Assembly: GCA_002083395.1 (NCBI GenBank)
Contig: LWDH01000051.1
Coordinates: 1 to 52,461, forward strand
Source: Proteobacteria bacterium SG_bin4
Lineage (GTDB): Bacteria; Pseudomonadota; Gammaproteobacteria; Burkholderiales; Nitrosomonadaceae
Direction: 5' to 3'
Length of the DNA: 52,461 nt
Position numbers and translations under genes: made by a program. Below, piece by piece: positions 26,742 to 36,312 of this stretch. Numbering within the stretch: the stretch's first letter is position 1; every line of letters starts with the position of its first letter. Below the pieces are notes generated by a model. That model was not told where the DNA came from. It searched no databases and worked only from the letters and a program-made list of their open reading frames with translations.

Positions 26742-27182
26742 ATGCTTAACTATCAAAACATCTTACTGACCGTCGATTTTTCCGAACACGATCAACTCGT
26801 TGCCCAAAAAGCGAAAGCATTGGCCGAACAATTTCATGCGACTCTGCATATTCTGCACGTATTGGATAACATCCCGATGCCCGATACCCCTTATGGAACG
26901 GTCATTTCTTTGACGGAAGCTTCAGCCTATGAATTGCTGGAAAATGAAAAAAACAAATTAGTGCGCATTAGCGATCAACTTAATATAGCTCCGGCTCACC
27001 GCTGGCTGATCTGGGGCGAGCCGCAGCAAGAGATCACGCAACTGGCGCTAAAACAACAAATAGATCTGATTATAGTCGGTTCTCATGACCGGCATGGTTT
27101 CGCGATGCTAACCGGATCTACGGCCAAGGATGTGTTATATCACGCCGAATGTGATGTTCTGGCAGTACACATCAATAAATAG
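26742..27182 (+). CDS. Universal stress protein (UspA family)
   Basis: A 146-residue single Usp domain. It starts NILLTVDFSEHD, the usual first strand. The nucleotide-binding block reads GSHDRHGFAMLTGSTAKDVL (about 111-130), matching G-2x-G-9x-G(S/T) with ATP-binding character. It is cytoplasmic and probably dimeric. It is a single gene, converging on bamD with 18 bases between the stop codons. Confidence 0.9.
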   Translation: MLNYQNILLTVDFSEHDQLVAQKAKALAEQFHATLHILHVLDNIPMPDTPYGTVISLTEASAYELLENEKNKLVRISDQLNIAPAHRWLIWGEPQQEITQLALKQQIDLIIVGSHDRHGFAMLTGSTAKDVLYHAECDVLAVHINK

Positions 27183-27200
27183 GGATGACATCCGGCATTA

Positions 27201-28007
27201 TTAATTTTTCCAGAATTGCCACCAGGCTTTTCCGCCCACCTCGGGTAATTCCGCAAGAAAAATACTGTCAGGAAAGTTGATGCGCATGACACGCTCCGCA
27301 TCGTCTCGTAGGTCGTACATCTCCAGCGCCTCATAAGCTCTGATCATGATATACAGTGCTTCCTCAGTTGCCGGTGTACGCGGATATTCCTTAACTGCGT
27401 TCTGCGCCCGGTTGGCGGCCGCGATATAAGCTTTACGCTTCATATAATAACGTGCCACATGAATCTCACTCATTGCCAAGGAATTCAGCAAATAGGCCAT
27501 CCGTTGTCTGGCGTCGGCGGCGTATTTGCTCTCTGGAAAGCGGGTCACCAGTTCCTTAAAAATCTCAAACGATTCATACGATGCTTTGGGATCACGCTCG
27601 CTCATATCCTGTTTCAGCGGCCCTTTCATCAAAAACGCGATCATTCCCCAGCTATCGTTAAAATTCGCCAATCCTTTGATATAATATGCATAATCAACAT
27701 GTTGATGATTCGGATGCAGCTTGATAAATCGATCCGCCGCAGCAATCGCAGAAGCTGGTTCTTCATTTTTATAATGCGCATAGGCAATTTCCAGTTGCGC
27801 TTGTTGCGCAATCCGGCCGTATGGATAACGGGATTCCAGCGACTCATAGAGCTTGATCGCCGCAGGATAACTGCCATCATTCAATTTCGCCTTTGCTTCT
27901 GAATAAAACTTATTGGCGGACCAGTCTTGCTGATCTTCCGTACGATCCGGCAGCAAACCGCAACCCGATAGCCCCATAACCAGAATTAAAGCTAAACTAC
28001 GTAACAT
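27201..28007 (-). CDS. bamD: Outer-membrane assembly factor BamD
   Basis: A 268-residue lipoprotein of the BAM complex that inserts beta-barrels into the outer membrane. The signal ends in LSGCG with lipidated Cys 16. TPR-like helices follow (YPAAIKLYESLESRYPYG, EPASAIAAADRFIKLHPNH), with the family segment MIAFLMKGPLKQDMSERD...A and the C-terminal TPATEEALYIMIRAYEALEM. The start chosen is 28007. Its ATG overlaps, on the opposite strand, the first possible ATG of rluD. Confidence 0.95.
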   Translation of the reverse strand: MLRSLALILVMGLSGCGLLPDRTEDQQDWSANKFYSEAKAKLNDGSYPAAIKLYESLESRYPYGRIAQQAQLEIAYAHYKNEEPASAIAAADRFIKLHPNHQHVDYAYYIKGLANFNDSWGMIAFLMKGPLKQDMSERDPKASYESFEIFKELVTRFPESKYAADARQRMAYLLNSLAMSEIHVARYYMKRKAYIAAANRAQNAVKEYPRTPATEEALYIMIRAYEALEMYDLRDDAERVMRINFPDSIFLAELPEVGGKAWWQFWKN

Positions 28008-29025
28008 GACAAGTTCCATTAATAGCAGTGATCGATCCGCGAATTATAGCGCAAAGCCGGAGCCGCTCACACAGAGCGATTTGGAATATACAGTGCTAGA
28101 TTTAATCATTCCTGCCGATTGCGCCGGTTTGCGATTGGACCAAGCACTCGCGAAATTATTGCCACATTGGTCACGCAGCCGTTTACAGACCTGGATTATC
28201 GAGAACCGGATACGGCTTGATGATCAAGCCACCACGGTAAAACATAAAGTCTGGGGAAATGAGCATGTGCGGATCTTACCGCGCGAGATGCCTCATGAAA
28301 CGGCATTCAAACCCGAAAACATCGCCCTTGACATTCTTTATGAAGACGACTCACTGATTGTTCTCGACAAACCGGCGGGATTGGTCACCCACCCAGGAAA
28401 TGGAAACTGGCAGGGAACATTGCTGAATGCATTACTGCACCATGCACCGCAATTGGAACATGTTCCTCGTGCCGGAATCGTTCATCGCCTGGACAAAAAC
28501 ACCACTGGCTTATTAGTGGTTGCGAAAACCTTGGAGGCGCAAACAAGTCTCGTACGGCAACTACAGCAGCGCACCGTAAAACGGGATTATCTGGCATTGG
28601 TATTGGGAGAAATCAAGCAAGCCGGCCATGTCGATGCACCCATCGGACGCCATTCGACACAGCGCACCAAAATGACCGTCACAACGACTGGAAAACCTGC
28701 ACGCACGCACTACCGGGTAATTGAAATCTACGCAAACTGCACCCTGCTGCAATGCAGTCTTGAAACAGGCCGGACGCATCAGATCCGAGTTCATATGCAT
28801 GCCATCGGTCACGCGCTGGTCGGTGATCCGGTTTACAACGGAAGCCCGTCACACCTGGAACCGACAGTTGCGCAACTATTATCGGATTTCCCGCGGCAAG
28901 CATTGCATGCGCAACGATTAACGCTGGCGCACCCGCAAACTGAACAGATTTGTCAATGGGAAGCTCCCGTTCCACAAGATTTCGCTACGTTGCTGCAAAC
29001 CCTTCGTCAACTAACGAAAATTTGA
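28006..29025 (+). CDS. rluD: 23S rRNA pseudouridine synthase RluD
   Basis: Up to 339 residues. It has an S4 RNA-binding domain at the N-terminus (LRLDQALAKLLPHWSRSRLQ) and the RluA-family catalytic motif GIVHRLDKNTTGLLVVAKT with the active Asp. The C-terminal GRTHQIRVHMHAIGHALVGD is diagnostic. It modifies helix 69 of 23S rRNA. The ATG at 28006 gives an unusual ~38-residue N-terminal extension. A GTG at 28093 would give the length seen in E. coli, so the true start is uncertain. Divergent from bamD, as in many proteobacteria. Confidence 0.93.
   Translation: MTSSINSSDRSANYSAKPEPLTQSDLEYTVLDLIIPADCAGLRLDQALAKLLPHWSRSRLQTWIIENRIRLDDQATTVKHKVWGNEHVRILPREMPHETAFKPENIALDILYEDDSLIVLDKPAGLVTHPGNGNWQGTLLNALLHHAPQLEHVPRAGIVHRLDKNTTGLLVVAKTLEAQTSLVRQLQQRTVKRDYLALVLGEIKQAGHVDAPIGRHSTQRTKMTVTTTGKPARTHYRVIEIYANCTLLQCSLETGRTHQIRVHMHAIGHALVGDPVYNGSPSHLEPTVAQLLSDFPRQALHAQRLTLAHPQTEQICQWEAPVPQDFATLLQTLRQLTKI
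28043..28048 (-). promoter_or_regulatory. Candidate -10 of bamD
   Basis: A perfect TATAAT on the minus strand, 36 bases upstream of the bamD ATG; the -35 at the right distance (TGTGAG) is poor. It lies inside the longest possible rluD reading frame, which favours a later rluD start. Confidence 0.35.
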
Positions 29026-29036
29026 GTCAGTACATA

Positions 29037-29064
29037 AAAAAATGCGCCCTAAGGTGCATTTTTT
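29037..29064 (+). terminator. Rho-independent terminator between rluD and BBP2 porin
   Basis: A 12-bp stem, AAAAAATGCGCC with GGTGCATTTTTT (one G-T pair) and a 4-base loop. It has T-runs on both strands, so it can serve the convergent rluD and porin genes. Confidence 0.85.
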
Positions 29065-29088
29065 CCATAGCTCGATACTTCATAACAT

Positions 29089-30486
29089 TTAGAAAGGTAA
29101 TATCGCATCCAGTGAGAACATGATCTGGTCTTTGTTACCGCCAAATGGACGATATGCAGACGCTTGCAGTGATTCGTGCAATGCATCTACGCGATCATAG
29201 CGGATATTCGGGCGAAGATTGAAGTTCTTCAAGCCTTTCCAAGGCACATTCAAGGTTTTAGCCGCTTTCCAGTTCGCACCGATGGTTACGGCATAATAAT
29301 CAGCGGGCGTGCTGGTGCCGAGCAAGCCAATGTTACTGGCGTAACTAACCCCCATATGATTGGTTGCTGCAGTTACACGGCCTGGCGCGAATACCCGGAA
29401 GCCATCACGATCTCGAAACCATTCCGCACGGACACCAACCGAAACATTGGGTGTCACATCATAGTAAAAATGTGAGTTAACGCCATACCATTCAGCGTCT
29501 TTGATAACACCGGAATAGACGTTATTGAATAAAATTACGTTATCCGCAAAACCATGATCATGTTGCAGAATTAAATGCGTTTTATCGGTAAATTTGTGCT
29601 TCAGAACGATACTGTATAATCCCCAAAAACTGCTATTGCGAGTCGATGTGGTGCTACCGGTACCGCTGACGTTAAACGAAGTTTTATGATCATCGCTGGT
29701 CCAGGTAACGCCACCGATACCACCCCAGTTTTCCATCTGCTTGTCAAAATTTCCATCCCAGCCGCCGGTTCCGCTGCCACCGATAGTACCGAACATTGCC
29801 ACGATATTTTTGTTGACACTGTAATTACCCAATACCCCGGTATGCGTGAAAGGCTCACCGTACTGCATGGTATATGCATGGGTATAGAAGAAGTTATTGG
29901 GAGCAGGAGCGGTTTCATAACCGATCGGTGTATAAAAATGACCCACTTTAACATTCAAGCCATTGCCAATCGGCGCATAAACCTCTGCAAATGCTTGTGG
30001 AATTGCGATACCGTATGTACGGCTGGAGTTACAGCAGATTTCCAAATCCCAGTTACCACGATCTGCCAACGGCCTGCCGTTGTTAACATCAAAAGCCGGA
30101 TTACCATACGCTTGCGTAAAAATAGCATCAGTACCAAACATGAAATCAGCCCGGAAGCCAATATCCCAACCCTTTCCTTCAGTTTTTACACCCCGTTCTA
30201 TGAAGAAATTCAACTGATTCAATTGAAACCGGTTCGCTTGGTCCGCGAACGTAACAGGTCCCATAAAACCATGCGTTTGACTTGGATTATATGTTGCACC
30301 ACCATTTATCCAACCACCAAATTCAATACCGCTGTTTTTGATTGCTCGAGCAAAAGGATTATCGCTCAACCCATTACTGCTCATCGAACTATTCGCATAA
30401 ACACCAGACGAACTCATACCGAGTAGCAGCAATCCTCCAGCTACGGTACGGATCATCTGGTACTTATATTTTGTTTTATATTCCAT
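29089..30486 (-). CDS. BBP2-type (OmpL-like) outer-membrane barrel
   Basis: A 465-residue exported barrel with an N-terminal basic stretch and signal peptide (cleavage after VYA, about residue 31). Then come FGGWINGGATYNPSQ, LNFFIERGV, GFRADFMFGTDA, VKVGHFYTPIGYETAPAPNNFFYTHAY (in parts) and a final Phe. These are the features of the putative beta-barrel porin-2 family. A strong GGGAGGGGAG site precedes the ATG. Many Nitrosomonadaceae have several such porins; the solute is unknown. The 400-base AT-rich region upstream (30487-30886) shows no gene or repeat. Confidence 0.82.
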   Translation of the reverse strand: MEYKTKYKYQMIRTVAGGLLLLGMSSSGVYANSSMSSNGLSDNPFARAIKNSGIEFGGWINGGATYNPSQTHGFMGPVTFADQANRFQLNQLNFFIERGVKTEGKGWDIGFRADFMFGTDAIFTQAYGNPAFDVNNGRPLADRGNWDLEICCNSSRTYGIAIPQAFAEVYAPIGNGLNVKVGHFYTPIGYETAPAPNNFFYTHAYTMQYGEPFTHTGVLGNYSVNKNIVAMFGTIGGSGTGGWDGNFDKQMENWGGIGGVTWTSDDHKTSFNVSGTGSTTSTRNSSFWGLYSIVLKHKFTDKTHLILQHDHGFADNVILFNNVYSGVIKDAEWYGVNSHFYYDVTPNVSVGVRAEWFRDRDGFRVFAPGRVTAATNHMGVSYASNIGLLGTSTPADYYAVTIGANWKAAKTLNVPWKGLKNFNLRPNIRYDRVDALHESLQASAYRPFGGNKDQIMFSLDAILPF

Positions 30487-30886
30487 TACTCCCCTCCCTT
30501 AGATAGATCGTGTAAAAAAGATGCAGATACGTTGCAAACAAAGACCCTGATAACTGCATGGTAAGAACTCTAACACTGAATTATGTAAAGGGTCAACGCA
30601 AATACACGAAATAAATGAACCGGTTGATTTAAATTACAACACGCCTCCAGGTGCAACTATCAGATTCACTACGAAAACCATTCTTTCAACTTTAATAGTA
30701 CCTGGGAACTTTTCGAATAAACCGCACAATGCAATGTCAATTCCGGTGTAAATCCCTAAAGTTTCAATGAGCCGACACCGTAAAAAATCAGACCAGTAGC
30801 TGTAAGAAGATGAGCAGGCATATTTAACAAGTGCTTAAATCAATATTGAGTCAACTAACTTATTAATAATCAATAATAATTCAGTT

Positions 30887-31771
30887 ATGAACATGATACC
30901 GATACAAACTTCCGACTTAACTGTAGGACAACCGTTGCCGTGGGATTTATTTGACGAGTCGCAAAAACCGATACAAAAACGCGGCTATGTTATCAAAAAC
31001 GCTGATGAACTCAGAGAATTGGAAGAATTGTCGGTGTTTCGGATGCAAGCACCCGCATCGCAACAAGCTGAAGCTGACAAAAAAGCACCGGATCAGATCG
31101 GCTTTGAAGATATGCAAATCAAAGTGGGGCAAAAAATGTACCTCACGTTGGCGGCTTATTCAAAATTAAGAAAATCGTGCGAACTCTCTGAGAACTCATA
31201 CACGGTATCGATGATCGGTTATGTGCCGAATAGCACGCTAATCGTTACCATGCCAATCACCGATCAAATCATCGGAGAACCCTTAATCGAAGGCGATCAA
31301 CTGAACATTCGCTTGGTCACCGGCCAGTATGCTTATAAGTTTTCGGCCTTTGTCGATAAAGTAATCAAAGCCCCGTTCAAATATTTACACCTGTCGTTTC
31401 CTAAAGTCGTGCAAGGTCAAAGCATCCGGAAGTCTCGAAGAATTAAATGCAATATGGATGCAACAGTCGCTGAAAAAGCAATCCCGATCGCCATTACCGA
31501 CCTGAGTATCTGTGGCGCCGGAATTAGCTCAAAGCTGCCTTTGGGAACGCTCGGTTCAACCGTCACCTTATCGTTTAGCATCACCATTCTTGACAGAGAA
31601 TTGCATTTATCGATTAAAGCGATTATCCGTTCCGCCAAACAGATGACCAGAAACAATCAAAAAATTATCTCTACCGGCGTAGAATTTACCGACATCAAGC
31701 CGGATCAGGTATTTACATTACATCACATGATCTATCACGAAATTGTCGAACACCCTGAAAACGTTATTTAA
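30887..31771 (+). CDS. PilZ-domain c-di-GMP-binding protein (YcgR-like)
   Basis: A 294-residue cytoplasmic protein. The first ~170 residues form a YcgR-like N-terminal domain. The PilZ domain follows with both ligand motifs intact: RKSRR at 181-185 (RxxxR) and DLSICGAG from 205 (D/NxSxxG). It should bind c-di-GMP and act on motility or the envelope. No flagellar gene is in the window. It stands alone, convergent with the CAAX-like protease gene. Confidence 0.88.
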   Translation: MNMIPIQTSDLTVGQPLPWDLFDESQKPIQKRGYVIKNADELRELEELSVFRMQAPASQQAEADKKAPDQIGFEDMQIKVGQKMYLTLAAYSKLRKSCELSENSYTVSMIGYVPNSTLIVTMPITDQIIGEPLIEGDQLNIRLVTGQYAYKFSAFVDKVIKAPFKYLHLSFPKVVQGQSIRKSRRIKCNMDATVAEKAIPIAITDLSICGAGISSKLPLGTLGSTVTLSFSITILDRELHLSIKAIIRSAKQMTRNNQKIISTGVEFTDIKPDQVFTLHHMIYHEIVEHPENVI

Positions 31772-31772
31772 T

Positions 31773-31794
31773 GGATGGTGAAAGTTCACCATCC
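31773..31794. terminator. Perfect hairpin between convergent genes
   Basis: GGATGGTGAA and TTCACCATCC pair perfectly over 10 bp around a 2-base loop, 2 bases after the PilZ stop codon and 8 bases before the end of the CAAX-like gene. There is no T-run. It is probably an mRNA-end structure shared by both genes. Confidence 0.45.
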
Positions 31795-31801
31795 CTTCCC
31801 T

Positions 31802-32467
31802 TTACCAGAACCCCCAATTCCCGGTAACAACAATCCAGACCCCCAGTATGCCGTTGGTCACCGCATGCGCCAGTATCGGCGACCATAGCGTCCCGCTGCG
31901 CATATACAGCAAACTGTAGACCAATCCGGCGAACAGGCCGGCAAACCACAAACTGTGCGCAAGCGCAAACAATATTGCAGCGATGATCAGCGCTTTGATA
32001 CCGACTTGGGCAGGATTCACACTCAAAAAATCGGGATGATGAATCCACCGCATCAGAAACGAGCGCCAGAACAGCTCTTCCATCACCGGCACTACCAGAG
32101 CTGCACCGGCAATCCGCACGGCGACGAAAATCCAATCGATTTCATCCTCATTGCGCGGATCAAAACCTACCGATTCCCCCATCACCATCCAATCCGCCGT
32201 CATGTTAATCCAAGCGACAAACACCACGATACCGGCAATAATCGCAGCACCCCATGTGCGGAAACCGGCAGTGCTGGGCCAGCGCAATTCACTGTAGGCG
32301 CTGCGCATGACCCACAACAACGCAACCACGGCAGTTATTTTCACCGCATACAGCCAGCGCAAGTCGTTGGCTTCCCAGCCAAACTTCAATAGCACATCCT
32401 CCAGAATCATGAAAAAAACATACGCAGCGAAAGGTGCTATCCGGTAAAGATTTGTCCGATCAACCAT
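31802..32467 (-). CDS. CAAX-like (CPBP) membrane protease, PEP-CTERM-associated type
   Basis: A 221-residue protein with about seven membrane helices. The CPBP protease motifs are clear: MEELFWRSFL (EExxxR), FALAHSLW (second His) and HAVTNG (third motif). It resembles the CAAX-related proteases found with exosortase systems, where they may process sorting-tail remnants. This link is recalled, not searched. Four PEP-CTERM proteins elsewhere in the window agree with it, but no exosortase gene is present here. Confidence 0.82.
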   Translation of the reverse strand: MVDRTNLYRIAPFAAYVFFMILEDVLLKFGWEANDLRWLYAVKITAVVALLWVMRSAYSELRWPSTAGFRTWGAAIIAGIVVFVAWINMTADWMVMGESVGFDPRNEDEIDWIFVAVRIAGAALVVPVMEELFWRSFLMRWIHHPDFLSVNPAQVGIKALIIAAILFALAHSLWFAGLFAGLVYSLLYMRSGTLWSPILAHAVTNGILGVWIVVTGNWGFW

Positions 32468-32651
32468 TCATCATTTCCTTCTAAAGTTCTTCTTGTTCTT
32501 ACGCGATTGCAGACAATCCGCGAACGTTGCCCCCACGTTTGTCATTGCCGCAAGTGTATAAGAAGCCGGAAGAATTTTTAATGGGTAATAACAGGGTTTA
32601 TAGGGCTTTGATTGCAATTTAGGGAAACGCTCGCACGAACACACTGCAGCT

Positions 32652-33833
32652 TCAGGGAATCAACGGTAATTCCCGTTGCCGGCATGCACCGACGGCGGAA
32701 GTTGAAGAAGCCGCGCACAACGTGCTGACTTTGACGCCCAGTAACCGGATTTTCTTAACCAATTGCACGCGCCGCAAACATTCCCTTGCGGCGCGGCGGA
32801 TGCGTACCGCATCGGCGGTAGGTTCGTTCAGGGAACAATCGCGCGTCACGGTCTGAAAATTCTCAAACCGCAATTTAATGCTGATGGTGCGCCCGGCATA
32901 ACCTTTACGCTGTAAATCACCGGCCACTTGCTCGCACAGCGCGGTAAACGCCGCTGACAAAACTGGCCGGTCCAAACGCGCATCCAGATCGCGTTCGAAT
33001 GTCGTTTCACGGCTCATCGACTTAGGCTCCGCATCCACGATCACCGGACGGTGATCGATGCCACGCGATACTTCGTACAACCAGACCGAATAGCTGCGTC
33101 CGAAATGATGACGAAGCAACCCCAAATCGGTTTGCGCTAACCCGGCAATCGTAGTGATACCCAGCGATGCCAGCTTCTCCGCAGCCTTGGGGCCGATACC
33201 ATTGATTTTTCTCACAGAAAGAGGCCAGATCCGCGCCGGGATATCCGCCATCGCAAGGATCGTCAATCCATCCGGCTTTTCCAGATCCGAGCAAATTTTT
33301 GCCAGCAATTTGTTCGGCGCGATGCCGATCGAACAGGAAAGCCCGGTTGCATCCTTAACTGCTTGCTTGAGCCGCATCGCCAACGCGCGCGTCTCTTCCG
33401 GCAGATCACTGAGATCCAGATAGATTTCATCAATACCGGAATCCTCGATCTTTGTGACAATGCCGGCAATCGCCGCTTTGAATAACCGCGAATAATGCCG
33501 GTAAGCGGTGAAATCAACCGGGAGCAAAATCGCATCCGGCGCCAGTTTCGCTGCTTTCATCACGCCCATCGCGGAATGCACGCCCAGTGCCCTGGCTTCA
33601 TACGTCGCGGTGGTAATGACACCGCGTCCGGCATAATCGCGCAAACGGAAGAAATGCCGCTGACCACCGGCTTGAATCACCGGCTGATGTTCATCCCGGC
33701 CGGCGATCACCACCGGCAATCCACGCAATTCCGGGTAGCGCAGCAACTCGACTGATGCATAAAAGGCATCCATGTCGAGGTGCGCAATACGGCGCGGCGG
33801 AGCATTGGCGGATTCGGTCGGGGCTACGGTCAT
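32652..33833 (-). CDS. dinB: DNA polymerase IV
   Basis: A 393-residue Y-family polymerase for translesion synthesis. Catalytic metal ligands are in HLDMDAFYASVE (Asp 20, Asp 22) and DEIYLD (Asp 135, Glu 136). The second motif reads GIDEIYLD where SIDEAYLD is usual. Little-finger and thumb HhH regions (INGIGPKAAEKLASLGI) are present. The C-terminal QRELPL fits a beta-clamp-binding motif. Divergent from the YchJ-like gene with 43 bases between starts. No LexA box was recognised. Confidence 0.95.
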   Translation of the reverse strand: MTVAPTESANAPPRRIAHLDMDAFYASVELLRYPELRGLPVVIAGRDEHQPVIQAGGQRHFFRLRDYAGRGVITTATYEARALGVHSAMGVMKAAKLAPDAILLPVDFTAYRHYSRLFKAAIAGIVTKIEDSGIDEIYLDLSDLPEETRALAMRLKQAVKDATGLSCSIGIAPNKLLAKICSDLEKPDGLTILAMADIPARIWPLSVRKINGIGPKAAEKLASLGITTIAGLAQTDLGLLRHHFGRSYSVWLYEVSRGIDHRPVIVDAEPKSMSRETTFERDLDARLDRPVLSAAFTALCEQVAGDLQRKGYAGRTISIKLRFENFQTVTRDCSLNEPTADAVRIRRAARECLRRVQLVKKIRLLGVKVSTLCAASSTSAVGACRQRELPLIP

Positions 33834-33876
33834 GCGGTCTGTGTTACATTACGCGGACAAACAAAAGGCATTGTAT

Positions 33877-34287
33877 ATGAATACCCAAACGGCACATTCG
33901 AAAACGTTAACCTGCCCGTGCGGCAGCGGCCAGCCCTACGGCGATTGCTGCGGACATTATCTGGATCACAGCGAATCCGCAGCCACCGCGGAACAATTGA
34001 TGCGCTCGCGCTACACCGCCTACACCCAGCAACGCGAGTATTATCTGCTGGCGACCTGGCATCCCGATACCCGGCCAGCATCTTTGGAATTGAGCGGACA
34101 AACGGCGCAGCAATGGATCGGATTAACCATCAAACGCCACGAGCAAACCGCTGCGGATCAAGCCATCGTGGAATTCGTCGCGCGTTACAAAATCAACGGC
34201 CGGGCGTACCGCCTGCACGAAATCAGTAGCTTTGTACGGAAAGACGGTGTGTGGTTGTACGTAAATGGCGAGATTCTTCGGAATTGA
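33877..34287 (+). CDS. YchJ-like protein with SEC-C zinc motif
   Basis: A 136-residue protein of the UPF0225/YchJ family. The N-terminal SEC-C zinc motif CPCGSGQPYGDCCG is at about 13-26. It is followed by AATAEQLMRSRYTAYTQ, the start of the NTF2-like domain. The start at 33877 has AAAAGG nearby; an upstream in-frame GTG at 33772 would run into dinB. The function is not established. Confidence 0.88.
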   Translation: MNTQTAHSKTLTCPCGSGQPYGDCCGHYLDHSESAATAEQLMRSRYTAYTQQREYYLLATWHPDTRPASLELSGQTAQQWIGLTIKRHEQTAADQAIVEFVARYKINGRAYRLHEISSFVRKDGVWLYVNGEILRN

Positions 34288-34294
34288 TCAAGCT

Positions 34295-34843
34295 TCATAA
34301 CGCTTCGTAGCGAATTTCCACCACTTCCAATTCTTCCAGCCCGCCCGGCGTATGCAGCGACACCATGTCGCCTTCTCGGGCTTTGAGCAGCGCTTTGGCC
34401 AGCGGGGAAATCCAACTGATGCGGCCGCGGCTTGGTTCGGCCTCGTCCATGCCGACGATGCTGTAGGTGTGTTCTTCGCCTTGGCTATTGCAGACGGTCA
34501 CAGTGGCGCCGAAAAACACCTGATCGCAGTCGCCGCGCTGCGCCGGGTCGATGACTTCAGCGTTATCCAGGCGTTTGGACAGAAAACGCAAACGCCGGTC
34601 GATTTCGCGCAGACGGCGCTTGCCATAGATATAATCGCCGTTCTCCGAGCGGTCGCCGTTCGACGCTGCCCAAGTGATAGTCTTGACCAGTTCCGGGCGT
34701 TCCACCTTCCATAACTGATCGAACTCATCCTTCAAGCGCCGATGGCCGCCCGGCGTGATATAGTTCTTCACGCCTTGCGGCAATTGCGGCGTGCCGTCCA
34801 GGTCTTCGTCGTCTTCGCTTTCCTTGGTAAATGCTTTGCTCAT
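34295..34843 (-). CDS. greB: Transcription elongation factor GreB
   Basis: A 182-residue GreA/GreB family protein. It has an N-terminal coiled coil with SNGDRSENGDYIYGKRRLREIDRR, which carries the acidic tip residues that stimulate RNA cleavage by stalled RNA polymerase, and a C-terminal FKBP-like domain (SWISPLAKALLKAREGD). The YxYGKxRLREIDRR form is GreB-type. An acidic extension (ESEDDEDLD) precedes the coiled coil. Convergent with the YchJ-like gene. Confidence 0.93.
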   Translation of the reverse strand: MSKAFTKESEDDEDLDGTPQLPQGVKNYITPGGHRRLKDEFDQLWKVERPELVKTITWAASNGDRSENGDYIYGKRRLREIDRRLRFLSKRLDNAEVIDPAQRGDCDQVFFGATVTVCNSQGEEHTYSIVGMDEAEPSRGRISWISPLAKALLKAREGDMVSLHTPGGLEELEVVEIRYEAL

Positions 34844-34984
34844 AGCCGCACATCATAAAATGATCGGATTGTTAAGATAGCGGTCTTCGGCCGTCAATTC
34901 AAGACGGCACCGATTTATAGCACTGCAAGAAACCTTGTGAACGGCATAAAATCTAATGAATATATTGTTCAGGAGGCCATTATC

Positions 34985-36304
34985 ATGACAATCAACCGGC
35001 GCCATTTTCTGAGCATGACAGGCGCAACGGCCTTAGCAGCCGTATGCTCACCGCAAGCATTAGCAACTTCGGCGCGCGTGCAACAACCGTCGAAAAACGT
35101 ATCGTCTGCAATAAAAAATATTCAGAAGCTCGCTCGCCAGAAAGAGCGCTTTCTCGGTTACCCGATCAACATGAACACGCCGCCGGAAGAGTTTTTTGCA
35201 TGGCGCAACGAACTCGCCGCTTCGGGTTTTAATCAATTCGCTTTCAATAATGTCGGCAACCCCTACGAGCACAGCCATATCCCGTTTAATTGCCATCCGT
35301 TCGAACGCGAATTGATCGACCGCTTCGGCGCGCTCTACGGCTTTCCCAGCGGCAACATCTGGGGCTTTCTCAGCAACAGCGGCACCGACAGCAATCTGCA
35401 CGGACTGTACATGGGACGGACGATTCTGCATAACCGCACCGGGGTGATGCCAAAGATTTACTTCACCAAGGAAGCGCATTATTCGATACAGATTCTGCGC
35501 GATGTCCTGCAACTCGAATCGGTCATCGTCGGCACCAGCCCGGATGGCGCGATGGATCCCGGCGATTTGGCGCGGCAATTGAGCATCCATCGCAACCATC
35601 CGGCGCTGGTGGTTGCCACCATCGGCACGACCTTTAAAGGCGCGATCGATCCGGTCGATGCGATCCAGGAAAAGCTGAGAAACCGTGATGCTTATCTGCA
35701 TCTCGATGCGGCGCTATTCGGCGGCTTTCTGCCGCATACGCCGTTTGCCGCCGAACTCAAACAGCAAGCGCGGGATCCGCTCAACGGCAGCATGATGAAC
35801 CGTTACGATTCCATCGCGGTATCGTGCCATAAATTCTTCGGCTTTCCGTCACCTGCGGGGCTGTTCATTACCACGGAAACCAACTTCGATCTGTTCCGCG
35901 AACCGTTCAGCCGCATTCACGACCCGGAATATATCAAACAAGTGCCCGGAACCATTTCTTGCTCGCGCGATGCCGTCAAGCCCGCCGAATTTTATTTTTT
36001 CAGTTCGGAAAAAGCATTGGCGCGGCAAGCAACCGATGCCAAGGCGATCCTGGATAACACCGGTTACTTATTGAAAGAAATGAATACTCACTACAGCTTC
36101 CTGCGGCCGGTACGCGCTAACGATCACTCGAATATCGTTTATTTCATCACGCCCCTTAAAATGGTCGTCAACCGCTATTCGCTCGCGACCATGCGGCTCG
36201 ACATCGACGGCGTTCCAACACCGTGCGCGCACATTGTGGTAATGCCGCACGCTAAAAAGGAAACGTTGGACCGGTTCTTGAACGATCTGCGCACGCCCGG
36301 ATAA
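34985..36304 (+). CDS. Tat-exported PLP-dependent decarboxylase, histidine-decarboxylase-like
   Basis: A 439-residue group II PLP enzyme. The start at 34985 has AGGAGG upstream and begins a twin-arginine signal (NRRHFLSMTGATALAA). The enzyme part shows SNSGTDSNLHGLYMGR, HLDAALFGGFLP (Asp pairing with PLP) and the PLP Lys 283 in SCHKFFGFPSPAG, an arrangement closest to bacterial histidine decarboxylases. Tat export would place a folded, cofactor-loaded decarboxylase in the periplasm, which is unusual. The actual amino-acid substrate is not certain. An EmrE-like exporter gene converges on it. Confidence 0.82.
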   Translation: MTINRRHFLSMTGATALAAVCSPQALATSARVQQPSKNVSSAIKNIQKLARQKERFLGYPINMNTPPEEFFAWRNELAASGFNQFAFNNVGNPYEHSHIPFNCHPFERELIDRFGALYGFPSGNIWGFLSNSGTDSNLHGLYMGRTILHNRTGVMPKIYFTKEAHYSIQILRDVLQLESVIVGTSPDGAMDPGDLARQLSIHRNHPALVVATIGTTFKGAIDPVDAIQEKLRNRDAYLHLDAALFGGFLPHTPFAAELKQQARDPLNGSMMNRYDSIAVSCHKFFGFPSPAGLFITTETNFDLFREPFSRIHDPEYIKQVPGTISCSRDAVKPAEFYFFSSEKALARQATDAKAILDNTGYLLKEMNTHYSFLRPVRANDHSNIVYFITPLKMVVNRYSLATMRLDIDGVPTPCAHIVVMPHAKKETLDRFLNDLRTPG

Positions 36305-36312
36305 TTGAACGG

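Noticed and set aside
29686..30426. 246-codon plus-strand ORF over the BBP2 porin
   Set aside because: Antisense frame to a porin with signal peptide, ribosome-binding site and C-terminal Phe.
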